Of a DNA stretch of 64,000 nucleotides, positions 44,100 through 55,114 are shown one piece after another. Within the stretch, counting starts at the first letter, position 1. Each line of letters begins with the position of its first letter. Made by a program: the position numbers and the translations under genes. The notes below the pieces were generated by a model. That model was not told where the DNA came from and ran no database searches. It saw nothing but the letters and a program-made list of their open reading frames with translations. This DNA is from Strigamia acuminata. Lineage: Eukaryota > Arthropoda > Chilopoda > Geophilomorpha > Linotaeniidae. The DNA is taken from contig OX442319.1 in assembly GCA_949358305.1 (NCBI GenBank), positions 12,400,001 through 12,464,000 on the forward strand, in the 5' to 3' direction.

Positions 44100-45322
44100 A
44101 GATTATTTTATTAATTTATTAATTTCATTATGAATTTTCTAAATTCTGCAGAGATAAGACCTGATAATTTTCCACCAAACCATTTTTCAATTTTATTGTC
44201 CAGTTATGTGCAACAGTTTTTAAAATCTGATTTCAATTGTAAGTCTTCCTTACTTGGATTAATGTGTGCTTATTTTTGTCTGACCTTGATTCTGTGTACT
44301 AATATAATTTTTACTACTTATTATCTGTATGAAAACATGAAAGGGTGAATTAAATTGTACGGAGTACAAGAAATATGCCCATCAGTCATAAACAACACTC
44401 AAAACTGAACAACTCTAGTTGCCGTGTTAGCTGAGCTCAATATTGGAAATATAAATAATTAAATTCAACCTTCGTAATTGAAACTGAACACGCGATAAGA
44501 TGAAATTGAATTACAAGAAATTTTTAATCTAAAAGCCATAAAATTTTATAAACACTTAATTCAACTGAAACAACATCTGAGCGCACCTGGCGTCTACATG
44601 TTTACTCATCAGCCAGTGTATCTATTGGTGCCGTGAGAGTGGCACCCCTGGCCTTCACTTCTAGGTTGCCATTGTCCAAAGGTAAGAAAATACATTATCC
44701 GGAGAAAGTAGCTGCATACGATATTCAAATCTGACGCGTTTAATTGCTATTGTCACATGTTTTACGTCATAATTACACATAATAAACAGTTATTATTATT
44801 AAATTATTACTCTGTAATTTTTATTCTACAATTACTTCAGCACTAACAACAAAATTCAATTCTTTTTGGTTGACTGTTGGCATTTTTTTTACCATGTTTA
44901 GTTACCCAGTTATCTATAGAACAGAAAATGCAAATTAAACTATTGTAGAAAACTGATCACGTAAACAAACCAGTTTTCGAGAAAAAACAGACTTCATCGG
45001 AAAACTAAATTCCACTTGTACGAGGTGGATTTTTGGACGTTTTTCGCATTGGAAACTATACTCCTAACCGGTACAACGTTGTTCTAATCATAACATCGAG
45101 TGTACGATTAAGTCGCCATGTGCGGCTAAAGATTTTATTAATGTTTATTTGATGTTGGAGGATTTTAATGCGAAGGATTGGTGCGCTTGTCTATTGCAGT
45201 GTGTGTCTCAAATTTCAAAGGCGATCACACTTTAAGGAGTGTATATGTTTTAATGAAGTTGCATTCATTTTCAAACAGTATATTATATTTGTTGCGTCAA
45301 CTTTTAATAATACAGTATATCA
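44100..45322. other. spacer with a degraded MITE half
   Basis: About 44891-45065 resembles the left part of the MITE at 47537-47855 (ACCATGTTTA..., AAAACTGATCA(C/T)GTAAACAAA, CCACTTGTA/TTGAGGT). The rest is AT-rich. No gene is supported; a short frame at 44130-44348 has a hydrophobic stretch but no paralog or context. Confidence 0.4.
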
Positions 45323-46112
45323 TTACATACAAAAGTCAACTGCGGATTTCAAAAATTCAGTTCGAACTTTTGTCTTTCCGGGACAAAACTTCAAGTATTT
45401 GCCGAGGCATCTGAAGGTTTCTTCAATCTGCAAATCAAATGAAATTAAAGTAGAAATTAGAAATTAGAAATTAGAAATAAAAAGTTTACTTTGTCTGCAG
45501 TTTGCGGAATGTTGTCACAAGCAGTGAACCTTTTTCTAAATCCTTCAACGCCCTACAAAAACACAAACAACTCAATCAGCAATTAAAATAATCAATTGCA
45601 GCACTCACGGTAGTATGGCTCTCCAATATCGCAATAAATTTGTCACGATCAAGTCCATTAACGTCATTAGCCTGCGTAAAAAAAAACGTAATTATAAGTT
45701 TACATTTGAACACGCAGCAATTGAGTCGTCCTACAATGTTCAACACTTTCATATGGCATAAACGGTAATCGGCGTAACAACTCTGTGTATGATAGAAAAA
45801 TAGAATACAATCAAATAACACTAATAACCCATATATAGATTTAAACTACATCCTTGCCGCGCTGGGCTAAAGAGCTCAGCTTATTTCTGCATTCTGCGTG
45901 GATCGGCTTTAGCTAGAATGGGAATATTTGTATCCAATCTGTAGTAATGTTCAAAAATAATACAACCTTGGCAATGAACAGCTCAGGATTGTAGCATTCC
46001 TAATATAAAATATTATTTAGTTTGAAAACATTCAGATTTTAAATCAAGTTTAGACTCAGACCTCTCGGGCGTAGGATGCAGCAACAAAAAGCAGAAGAAT
46101 GCACAGCAACAT
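45323..46112 (-). CDS. small secreted cysteine-rich protein, six exons
   Basis: Read on the minus strand, exon 1 (46112-46062) encodes a signal peptide, MLLCILLLFVAASYA. Exons follow at 45999-45967, 45782 to about 45704 or 45714, 45671-45609, 45552-45490 and 45427-45323 (stop TAA). All borders except that after exon 3 are GT-AG and keep phase 0. The mature protein of about 110-120 residues is helical with some ten cysteines, including CCVFKC, FTAC, FRCLGKYLKFC and a C-terminal FCM. The spacing C-x3-C ... C-x14-C-x7-C loosely resembles odorant-binding-protein-like families; this is a weak assignment. After exon 3 the 32-33-nt gap is open in frame, so it may be retained, or a GT two codons earlier may be the donor. 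A broken copy lies at 55115-55620. Confidence 0.65.
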
Positions 46113-46339
46113 TTTGATACGAGCTTAGTTCGTCACAGCACAGCAGCAATCTAACAAGTAAGTGAAGCAGCAATTACAATTCTGTGGTTTATATCGGAAA
46201 GGTTATAATTACTCGTGTTATTTCATCAGATATTTCGAAATAAAATACTTAATTTTTGTTATTTTCCTTTGTTTTATGATGCCAGAAAGATAGATATAGA
46301 AATTGAACAATTATTAACCAATTTGTGAAATGTGTTCAA
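46113..46339. other. 5' flank of the secreted-protein gene
   Basis: AT-rich flank of the minus-strand gene. No clear TATA element was identified. It ends at the target duplication of the next transposon. Confidence 0.3.
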
Positions 46340-46998
46340 CGGGTTGGACCAGATGTGCGCGGGCTTGAATGTGCGCCCACTATTAAAATAATCAATAATA
46401 ATAAAATAAAATAAAATAAATAAATAATGATTATTTTGAATTACCTGCGCGCGTCCTATATGCGAAAAATTCAAATGTGCGCCTCAATTGCGCAGAAACG
46501 CAGAAACGTCGGCCGAACGTTCCTCTAGTGAACGTTTTGTAGAAGTTCACTGAATTTCAGTGTGTTCGAGCTGCCACACCGCACTAACAACAGCTTGGAA
46601 TCCTGGCACTCCTCTCTGCCAAACACATTGGGCAAACATACATTGCCTGCTAACTTTGTAGTGGCATTGTCACAGGTCGATCATTCTGCGACTGTGAGGT
46701 TTGCATAGGAGATGCGAGGTTTTGATACCCAGGCAACAAGAAGTCGGTTTTGCTTGCATAACGATGCATGCATTAGGGGCTTCATGGTGCGGTTCAGAGA
46801 TGGACAGCTGACAGAGTTCGACTTTTTGAAGGCAATTGCATACCGGTATATTATTTTTATTTCATTTTATTTTATTTTAATCAGTGATGCGCATTTAAGA
46901 CGAGCACATTTACGACGTGCGCATTTGAAATTTGCGCACTTGAGCCAGCGCAATTAATTTCGGTGCACAATTGCAATGTGCACATGTGGTCCCCACCC
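46340..46998. mobile_element. hAT-like non-autonomous element (659 bp)
   Basis: The ends CGGGTTGGACCAGATGTGC and GCACATGTGGTCCCCACCC are imperfect inverted repeats, flanked by GTGTTCAA at 46332-46339 and 46999-47006, an 8-bp target duplication. The interior is rich in TGCGCA/GTGCGC-type subterminal motifs. Parts (46560-46640) recur at 24160-24245 in a second, broken copy. No transposase. Confidence 0.82.
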
Positions 46999-47536
46999 GT
47001 GTTCAATTCGGGTGGATGTGTTACCTTGAATTATAGTTGGAAGATACTGTATTGAGTTACACGTAATTTGACCAATTATTAAACATTTTTCTTCATTTTA
47101 AATTCGATTTTGTCATATTTGAAAAACGCATGCGGTCAAAGTTTTGGACAACCAAAACATGAGATAATGGGGTCTGTTGCAAACAACAACTTTTATTTTA
47201 TTTTTATGGTTCGCAGCTCATTCCAAAGTGGTGGACCAGCGCTGGGGTGCATGACATTAATATGCGGTGGTGGTCACAAATTATACGATTTTCGCGACCA
47301 GAAACCCAAGACGAATTGACGCAAGTGGGCATGATACCAAATGCCGCACCTCAGTGGTTTTACTGGAAAACTGTGGGCCGGGGGTAAATGCTGCGACAAA
47401 GGTAGCTTTGAAAAATGGTGAGGCAGCAGGGAAACAGGCTGGTCTCCCCGTGAAACCAGGGTGTTTTCTGGCTAGGAGAGACGAGAGCCGGACAAAACAG
47501 CTCCATGTAAACAAACAAACAGAATCTGATCACTTA
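46999..47536. other. spacer, no gene seen
   Basis: No paralog in the window and no supported coding frame. It contains GC-richer stretches at 47290-47500 whose frames are shadows without recognisable motifs. Confidence 0.3.
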
Positions 47537-47855
47537 CCATGTTTACATGTACTAACTTATCTAGATAAGTAAAAATGCAAATTTTACTTTTCTAGAAAAC
47601 TGATCATGTAAACAAATCAGTTATCCAGAAAAGACAAACTTATCTGGAAAACTAAAATCCACTTGTTTGAGGTAGATTTTGGGTGTTGCATTGTGCATTG
47701 TGGATGATTAATACGCAAGTTCAACAAAGAGTTAAATACGTCATATGATGTCACATTTTTTGGAAAATTGATTCTTTGTAAACGCATGCAGTTTTCTAGA
47801 TAAGTAAAAATTCGCATTTTTACTTATCTAGATAACTAGTAACATGTAAACATGG
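47537..47855. mobile_element. TA-flanked MITE (319 bp)
   Basis: The ends CCATGTTTACATG...AACTTATCTAGATAAGTAAA and their inverse extend for about 43 bp with a few mismatches. TA lies on both sides (47535-47536, 47856-47857). Internal copies of AAACTGATCATGTAAACAAA suggest the terminal motif is repeated inside. Non-autonomous; Tc1/mariner-type mobilisation is likely. Confidence 0.82.
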
Positions 47856-49396
47856 TAACTGTTGCAAAGGTCATGCTGTGTATGCAAATTTTAAACTAAC
47901 TTCTACTTTGTCTCAAATACTGGTGTAGAATGTGTGGTGACCTCAAAAGTATGCTTGCGAGCATTCATCGTATTTCCAAAAGTTTAATAACATAAAGAAG
48001 AATGAGATAAAATATTAATTGTGAAAATAATATTTTATTGTATTTGAAGTTCAAATTTGTTCCTTTTCACAATGACAGGTGGCTAAACCATCTGTGCTGT
48101 GTGGTGTGGAGTGTTCTTCACTCCAATTCACGTCACTTGTTATTTGTTGATTTGTGACACTGCCTTTCTGCAGCGCCATCTGTATGTGATTTTGAATAAA
48201 CTATTCAGTTATGGAAACCTCAACTACACCAACGGTCACGTTATTTGCATGCTTCATTATAGATTCAAATACTTAGTCAAGACAGACTAACTGGCGACGA
48301 GGGTGGGATACCAATCCATGCTACAGAAACGTTTTTTGCAAAACTCGGTTCGGCAGTTCATCGTGTTGCCGCCATTACTGGTCTGGTCGGTTTACTGGTT
48401 CAACCGGTCTCCGCTTGGCGTCTAAAATTAACCTGGCAACAAAATTAACAAAACTAATAAATATCTAGATTTGAAAAAAAATAACGTTAGGTTTCGTCCA
48501 CTTATTACGTAGACTAGGGATAGATTACTAAAATCTCACGTCAGTGGCATGATTTAAAAACATTCTCAAATTTATTAAAACTTTTGAGAAAAATTGGAGA
48601 AAAATTTGGACAAGTTGTGTAAATTAAAATTTTTTTTAAACAATTTGGGAAAATTAAATTTCACGTAACTTATTTTGACAAATTCGAGAATTTTTTAAAA
48701 AAAATATGTGCTATTTTTTCCTGTATTGTGATTGGACTGCAGCGTTACCATGACTAGCTTCTGTTACTACGCACACTATTATGCTACGCACTAGTTTTTA
48801 TGGCAACCGCCGTTATCTTTGTTATTTTGAAATTTGATGTATCGCACTTTTTCGCTCACGCACGATTAAACGCATTTTTATTTCGTTTGAAAGGTGTCGA
48901 AGTTGCTAAAGACTACAAACATGGTAGCAGACGATTACTAAAGGTAAATGGAGTCAATAAATTGTCTTTTTGAGCAATAATCTAATTTTTTTTTAATTCC
49001 GTTAGGCCTAACTCGTGGAATTGAATTCGATCTTTGCCCACCAGAACTCATTTCGACTGCATTCTTTTTGATCAGGTAAACCTAATGACTTTACAAACTA
49101 TTTGTATATATTTAAAGAGTGTGGCGGAAAGTTTGTACACTGACCCCTGGTTACTATATGAATGAAACTATTAGAGTACACTCATAAACTGTGTGTTATG
49201 GCAACTACAAAAATGAAGTTGGTGGATATTTAGTCAACTCAAGTTTAATGTAGTTGATTAAACCAAAGATTTTGGTTGTCCTAGTGTTGCTTCAATAAAA
49301 CTATTTCATACAAAATAAAAACATGTTTAGTTATTTTCTGCAAATTTAATTTAATTTATTTACAACCAAGCACTAAGTTACCAGACAAAATAATTT
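47856..49396 (+). promoter_or_regulatory. upstream block of zinc-finger unit 2
   Basis: From about 48350 the sequence is homologous to 32500-33180 and, from about 48540, also to 55680-55890 plus 62749-63300. It has the conserved 6-codon upstream ORF (48921-48941) followed by AAAG/GTAAAT, and the second leader exon ending GATCAG/GTAAAC near 49075. 47856-48350 shows no gene. Confidence 0.5.
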
Positions 49397-49622
49397 GGCT
49401 GTTGTTCACTTCTGCTCCAATGTTTGCCATTGTTAGGTTAGGTTAGGTCAGGTTAGGTTAGGTTAGGTTAGGTTAGGTCAGGTTAGGTCAGGTCAGGTTA
49501 GGTCAGGTTAGGTTAGGTCAGGTTAGCTCAGGTTAGGTCAGGTTAGGTCAGGTTAGATCAGGTTAGGTTGAATTGAGTTGGCCTAACAATGGCAAACATT
49601 GGGGCAGATGTGAACAACTTCC
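49397..49622. mobile_element. hAT-like MITE with a telomere-like pentamer core (226 bp)
   Basis: The terminal inverted repeat GGCTGTTGTTCACTTCTGCT, continuing to GTTTGCCATTGTTAGG, is the same family as the MITE at 33190. AATAATTT flanks it (49389-49396, 49623-49630), an 8-bp target duplication, and units 1 and 3 carry one AATAATTT without insertion (for example about 39118-39125). The core is the TTAGG/TCAGG array, with the inner end of each terminal repeat itself ending in TTAGG. Confidence 0.88.
49432..49569. repeat. (TTAGG/TCAGG)n array, about 27 units
   Basis: Pentamer tandem repeat of GGTTA and GGTCA units with few variants (GGTTAGCTCA, GGTTAGATCA). The unit equals the arthropod telomere repeat TTAGG and its beetle variant TCAGG. 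Location inside a MITE argues against a true telomere remnant. Confidence 0.9.
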
Positions 49623-49935
49623 AATAATTTTGTTGAACGTATTTGGTTGGTTGAACTAACAAGTTAGTGCTTGGTTGTCACCTATTGTAATAAAAATTTT
49701 GGATGCAACAAATTTAATAATCGCTGTCTCCACGGAACGTTTTCTGTAGTGTAAAGATTTGCAATTGTAGGGTGCGTTTTTCTTGTTCAGAATATGTAGT
49801 ACATCAGTATTATTAAAGGACTGCCCAATTAAGTTAACAAGGTTATATATTTCGACTTAATTAATTAATTGTTATTTTTTAAATTTCAGAATCATTCGCA
49901 TTCAAACTTATTCTTATACTTTACTGAAGTAAAAA

Positions 49936-50450
49936 ATGTCGAGAAAACGCAAGGATTATTGTTGCAATCGGCACTTGCTTAAGCACACCGGTGAAAAGCC
50001 TTTCAAATGTCAAATGTGTTCACTTTCATTTCGACTTAAAGCATACATGACTGTCCACATGCCAATTCACACTGGAGAAAAATCATTCAAGTGCCATTTG
50101 TGTGCTTATTCTTGCAATCATAGTGGGCATTTAAAAAGACATCTATTAACCCATTCAGGAGAAAAACCATTCAAGTGTCATTTGTGCGCTTATTCTTGCA
50201 ATCATAGTGGGCATTTAAAAAGACATCTATTAACCCATTCAGGAGAAAAACCATTCAAGTGTCATTTGTGCGCTTATTCTTGCAATCAAAGTGGGCATTT
50301 AAAGAAAACATTTATTAACCCACAGAGGAAAAAAAACCATTCACGTGCCACATCTGTGCTGCATCTAGCAATCGAAATGAAAATTTAAAAAGCCATCTAC
50401 AAGTATTAACCCACACTAGAAAAACACCATTCAAGTGATCGCCTGAAAAA
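49936..50450 (+). pseudogene. C2H2 zinc-finger unit 2, degraded
   Basis: It is related to the nine-finger gene but the first finger lacks its Cys pair and most of the helix (MSRKRKDYCCNRHLLKH). Four complete fingers follow, including two identical CAYSCNHSGHLKRH fingers. In the next finger a 1-nt shift after HLKK moves the frame (TFINPQRKKN) and it stops at 50388. The original frame resumes beyond with another finger (HICAASSNRNENLKSH) to about 50440. A truncated four-finger protein could still be made. Acceptor TTTCAG precedes the coding exon as in unit 1. Confidence 0.75.
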
Positions 50451-51293
50451 CATTAACTAAGCATAGAAATTAAAAAGTTCTGCATTTATGTTTATAATTC
50501 TTACATTCAAAACGGTTGATTTAGCTTTTATTTGTTTATTTTAATTTGGATTTTAAGAATCAGATTGATGTTTTTTTTATTTTAATTGAAAAGTTCAGAA
50601 AACAAAGATCTATTAAATTGTAATATTTTACTCGCTTGTATCCATGTTTAAAACGTGCGGAAAACATTTAAAACCTGTACAAAATACTTGAGAGAACTTA
50701 CATTAGTGACTGAAATAGTCAACGCAAATCTGGAAAATTGTTCAAGCCCATTAAACAAAATTAATTATTTTTTGCTTATTCCAAGTTATGTGTTTTTAAT
50801 ATTTTTAAAGTTACATTCCGTGTTTAATTATTTAAAAAAAAAAGATTTTTCTTGCTATTCTCTATCTGTTAGTAAATTTTTCAATTTATCTTGATCTGAA
50901 TCACACATTTCCATATTTCTATTCAGTTTAAACCACATTTTGCCATTTTTGTTCATTTTAAAACACATTTTGTTATTGTTCTTTCTTTTTTTGTGCCTGA
51001 AATGGCATTTTTTTTATTTAAAAGGGCAGTTTTTTTTGTTGCCAATGCAATTTTTTGTTCGTTTATAATTGTACTCATTTTATTTAATGTTTGTTGTTTA
51101 TTGTATATCGAGCAGAAATAAATGGTATAATCATACAAACCATAACTTGTTTTTGTCTACACTTTATATAGACTAGTACACTTCCCGTAATACAAGGACA
51201 GATCCAATAACAACTTGATGAACACAAACATAAATAAAACTGCATTATTCTGTCTTTTAAATATTGGAATAGATCCAATAACAACTTGATCTA
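50451..51293 (+). other. 3' region of zinc-finger unit 2
   Basis: Homologous to 40245-40960 of unit 1 up to about 51160. The remaining 130 nt lead to the 3' end of the minus-strand family A copy. No other gene. Confidence 0.5.
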
Positions 51294-52352
51294 CTAATTG
51301 GTTTGAATAAAATAATCTCTAGACTCGGACGGCGCATTCGACCATAATTCTCCGAAACACGCACGATATATGTCATCATCGGGATATTCCAACATCTGTA
51401 TCGCCGTTAAAACCAATAAATGTCCAAGTGCCCGACCTCCTAACTTTGCACAAAAATGCTTTGCCGCCGTTGAAAACAAATCCACGTGCACCCAATCCCG
51501 AAGTAAATGTATTAAAATAATTGTGCCGTATTTTAAAAGAAAACTATTCACGTCAAACTGCTTCGCGTCTATTTGAGACAGTAAAAAGTAGACGGTTCTT
51601 CTTATTTTATCGCCTCTACCAGAACTTCCGGCAAAATAACTCCAACTGTGGTCCATAAATTTCACTTTTTCTTCGTCCGAAATAATCGACTACAGATACT
51701 TAACCGCGCTCACGTTATCGCTATTTAACGAGAAATACAACATGGAAAACTTGACGTCCGAGTCTATTGGGCCGTTTCCGTCCATTTCGTTCATCAAATC
51801 GGCCCAAAATCGGAAAACTACGCAATTGCGAGGGAAGTTAAAGTCGTAATTATGCACAAAATCGTCGGCGCAGTCTCGCCAAAAACGTTTCACTTCTTCT
51901 TCGACGCAAAACGCGCACGCTAATTCGAATCTTTCGCTCCGACTGAACAGTTCTTCGCGTCTTAAAAGTGCTCGTACCGTTTCCGTTTCGTCGAGTTTTC
52001 CGTGGCATGTCCACTCAACCTGCCGAATACACTCGACAAATCTAACCCCAATTACGTCCCAAACAATTGAGGAAAAGCATCGCGACGTGAAGAATTCGAG
52101 CAGTTCTTTTCCCATGAATTTTACAATTTGACGCAACGAGAGCTTTAGAATCGTCGGTAAAACCAATTCGTCTATTTTTAAACGCATTCTCAACTCGATT
52201 TTTGGCGAAATCTCTCTTTCAAAAACGTCTTTACCGCATAAGCGATTATCGTCGAGTATTTGAGTGAGATTCAAGTCGCTTTTCCACAAACTGGCGGCGA
52301 TTTTGACCAACGCTGCTCGTTCAAGCGTGGGGGCGGTTAATGTGAACTCCAT
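51294..52352 (-). pseudogene. family A helical protein, second copy, one nonsense codon
   Basis: The frame runs from ATG 52352 to TAG 51296-51294, 352 codons plus stop, with a single internal TAG at 51692-51690. The intact paralog has Trp (ALKYLWSI) at that position, so one TGG to TAG change explains it. All other parts are open: LTAPTLERA, KFMGKELLEF, CFVEEEVKRFW, VYFLLSQID, LEYPDDDIYRAC. It is therefore a very recent pseudogene, a truncated 220-residue protein or a sequencing error. The region is GC-richer than its flanks. Confidence 0.8.
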
Positions 52353-54169
52353 GTTTAGATGGAATGGATGGAATGGATTTGTAGTTGTCTTTGCTTGTAT
52401 ATATACATTTAATACGAAACGTTACGTATACGTGCCGACCGAGGTGTTTTATTACGTTTACGTGACGGCTTCCCTGTGATGTACGAATTTGTCAAAAGCA
52501 GGTAAGTAGAATTAATTGAAAATTTATTTCATACAAAATTGGCAGAAATAAGAAGTGTAAAAGCATTGAAACATATCTTTTCCAAAGTTATGACACAAAA
52601 AATAGTGCATTTTAGGCGTCATTGGAGAAGAAGTACCGGTATATAGTAGTTATATTATCACCCATCCTCCATCTCTTTCGATTTTCTCAGAGCAGACATT
52701 GTACTACAAGTAATATTTATTTTTCAGAAAAATTTCATTTTTACTTGAAAATATGCGATTTGTTAACAAGTTGCTATAAATTTAACTCGAAATTCATCAA
52801 AATTCACTACTAAATTTCACAAAACTTTTCTGTGAAAACCCACACTTTTGATCTCACAAAATGTTTTTTAAAAAAGTAAGAAGCATTTAATCCAAACTTT
52901 CTAATTATCTAAAAACGTGCTTTTTGTGGGGTAAAAATACCAATTGTCAATTTTTTTTCTTCAGAGTATGCATAGCAATTAAATTGCAACTTTAGTTGCC
53001 ACATAAACTAGTGGGTAGTAATCTAGCAGATCATCTAGGGCAGGGTAGAGCAAGCTTACTAAAATGGTGTAAACTAACCACCATTCGAGCGTTAAAAACT
53101 ACATTTATTCTTCTTGTTCAACTGCTCCAAAGATTTAATTTTCTTTTTTTAATTTAGCAGAATCAATTTCAACAAGAATCAGAACCATGGTATCCAAAGA
53201 AAACGTGACTCTTTGTTTTTATGATGATAGTAACCCTAGAGTTTACTGAAAATGCTACTAATTTTACAAAAAGTAACTTAGGTTTTCTGGAAATTCTATC
53301 TACAAGATGCCCACGTAGGCTGATCACTTGTCTGCGACACAGGGCACTTACTGTTAGTGCAGCTCTTCGTTTCCAGGCACAGAAACATCTGTGGCACAGA
53401 AAGTAGTGATCGGTCTTGACAATTTGTGACCGGCCGTAATTTTTTTTAACCAGTCTCAAATATGACAGCAATCAGTTCTGCCAACAAATGCAAACAACTG
53501 TATATTCTATTTATAAAAATAGATTATTAGTTTATAAATAAAATTAAAAATTAAAAACAAACTAGCAATCCTATTCATCTTAACTCCAAAAGTATCCTTA
53601 AAATTTTTTATTGGCTTCCATCTTATTTCTCTTTGATGACCATTTTACGAAATGGGAAGTGGTATCTGGATGTTAATTTCCAAAATTATGATTTTGCGTG
53701 TGTTTTTGTAACAAATGATCCAATAACTAAACCTTTGACATCTTTGCAGCATAAAGGCGATGTTGTTACGAACTCCTGCAGATAAAGCCGAATGGGGATG
53801 GGTGAGTTTACGTTATGTAGTGTAAGCAGTATAATCCAAAAAGGTGTACAAGTTCAGATATAGTGTACAAACTCTCTCCGGACTGGGTATGCATTGGACC
53901 GGATATATTTCTAGGACAGAACTTTAATGCTTGACAGAACTGTCTCAATGATTGCTACGTTCAGATTCAGGGCAGGACTGGATTACCCTATAGGACATCA
54001 AAAGGAAAGGAACACCACAGAAATTGTCCATTGCCGGAACATACATTTCCGAACCTCCAACCATCTTAATTGTCATCGTCTGTGGTTCCCGGGAAATACT
54101 ATTAAGTTGTCACTATATTTACGTTTTGAGTCCCACGAATTATATTTCTGCCTTCATTACCACTTGTTG
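52353..54169. other. spacer, no gene supported
   Basis: 52480-52650 is the upstream flank shared inverted with 43745-43935. The rest is AT-rich. A 100-codon minus-strand frame at 53169-53471 has no paralog, motif or splice context and is left out. Confidence 0.35.
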
Positions 54170-55110
54170 GAAGGTCGTTGAAAGGTCGTTGGAAGGTCGT
54201 TGGAAGGTCGTTGGAAGGTCGTTGGAAGGTCGTTGGAAGGTCGTTGGAAGGTCGTTGGAAGGTCGTTGGAAGGTCGTTGGAAGGTCGTTGGAAGGTCGTT
54301 AAAAGGTCGTTGGAAGGTCGTTGGAAGGTCGTTGGAAGGTCGTTGGAAGGTCGTTGGAAGGTCGTTGGAAGGTCGTTGGAAGGTCGTTGGAAGGTCGTTG
54401 GAAGGTCGTTGGAAGGTCGTTGGAAGGTCGTTGGAAGGTCGTTGGAAGGTCGTTGGAAGGTCGTTGGAAGGTCGTTGGAAGGTCGTTGGAAGGTCGTTGG
54501 AAGGTCGTTGGAAGGTCGTTGGAAGGTCGTTGGAAGGTCGTTGGAAGGTCGTTGGAAGGTCGTTGGAAGGTCGTTGGAAGGTTGTTGGAAGGTCGTTGGA
54601 AGGTCGTTGGAAGGTCGTTGGAAGGTCGTTGGAAGGTCGTTGGAAGGTCGTTGGAAGGTCGTTGGAAGGTCGTTGGAAGGTCGTTGGAAGGTCGTTGGAA
54701 GGTCGTTGGAAGGTCGTTGGAAGGTCGTTGGAAGGTCGTTGGAAAGTCGTTGGAAGGTTGTTGGAAGGTCATTGGAAGGTCGTTGGAAGGTCGTTGGAAG
54801 GTCGTTGGAAGGTAATTGGAAGGTCGTTGGAAGGTCGTTGAAGGTTGTTGGCATTCGTTCAGGAACGTTCGGGAATTGTTGGAAGGTCATTGAAAGGTTG
54901 TTGAAAGGTCGTTGGAAGGTCGTTGGAAGGTTGTTGGAAGGTCGTTGGAAGGTCGTTGGAAGGTTGTTGGAAGGTCGTTGGAAGGTTATTAGAAGGTCAT
55001 TGGAAGGTCATTGAAAGGTCGTTGGAAGGTCGTTGGAAGGTCGTTGGAAAGTCATTGGAAGGTCGTTGGAAGGTTGTTGGAAGGTTCTTGGAAAGTCTTT
55101 GGATGGTCGT
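54170..55110. repeat. 11-bp minisatellite GGAAGGTCGTT, about 85 copies
   Basis: Tandem units of GGAAGGTCGTT, nearly uniform from 54180 to about 54740 and increasingly variant (GGTTGTT, GGTCATT, GGAAAGTC) toward 55110. Because 11 is not a multiple of 3 and the unit lacks stops in both directions, long open frames exist in several phases; these are not genes. The array abuts the truncated 3' side of the broken secreted-protein gene copy. Confidence 0.95.
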
Positions 55111-55114
55111 TGCG

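Noticed and set aside
49432-49569. True interstitial telomere or chromosome-fusion scar
   Set aside because: The array is enclosed by MITE terminal repeats and an 8-bp target duplication, with empty sites in two paralogous units.
53169-53471. 100-codon minus-strand frame
   Set aside because: I considered a transposase fragment but found no catalytic or helix-turn-helix motif, paralog or splice context.
54102-55014. Several long open frames (up to 278 codons) on both strands over the minisatellite
   Set aside because: They result from a stop-free 11-bp tandem unit and encode only its translation; there is no start context, domain or splice evidence.
54170-55110. CRISPR array
   Set aside because: Head-to-tail 11-bp units without spacers in eukaryotic DNA; no cas genes.
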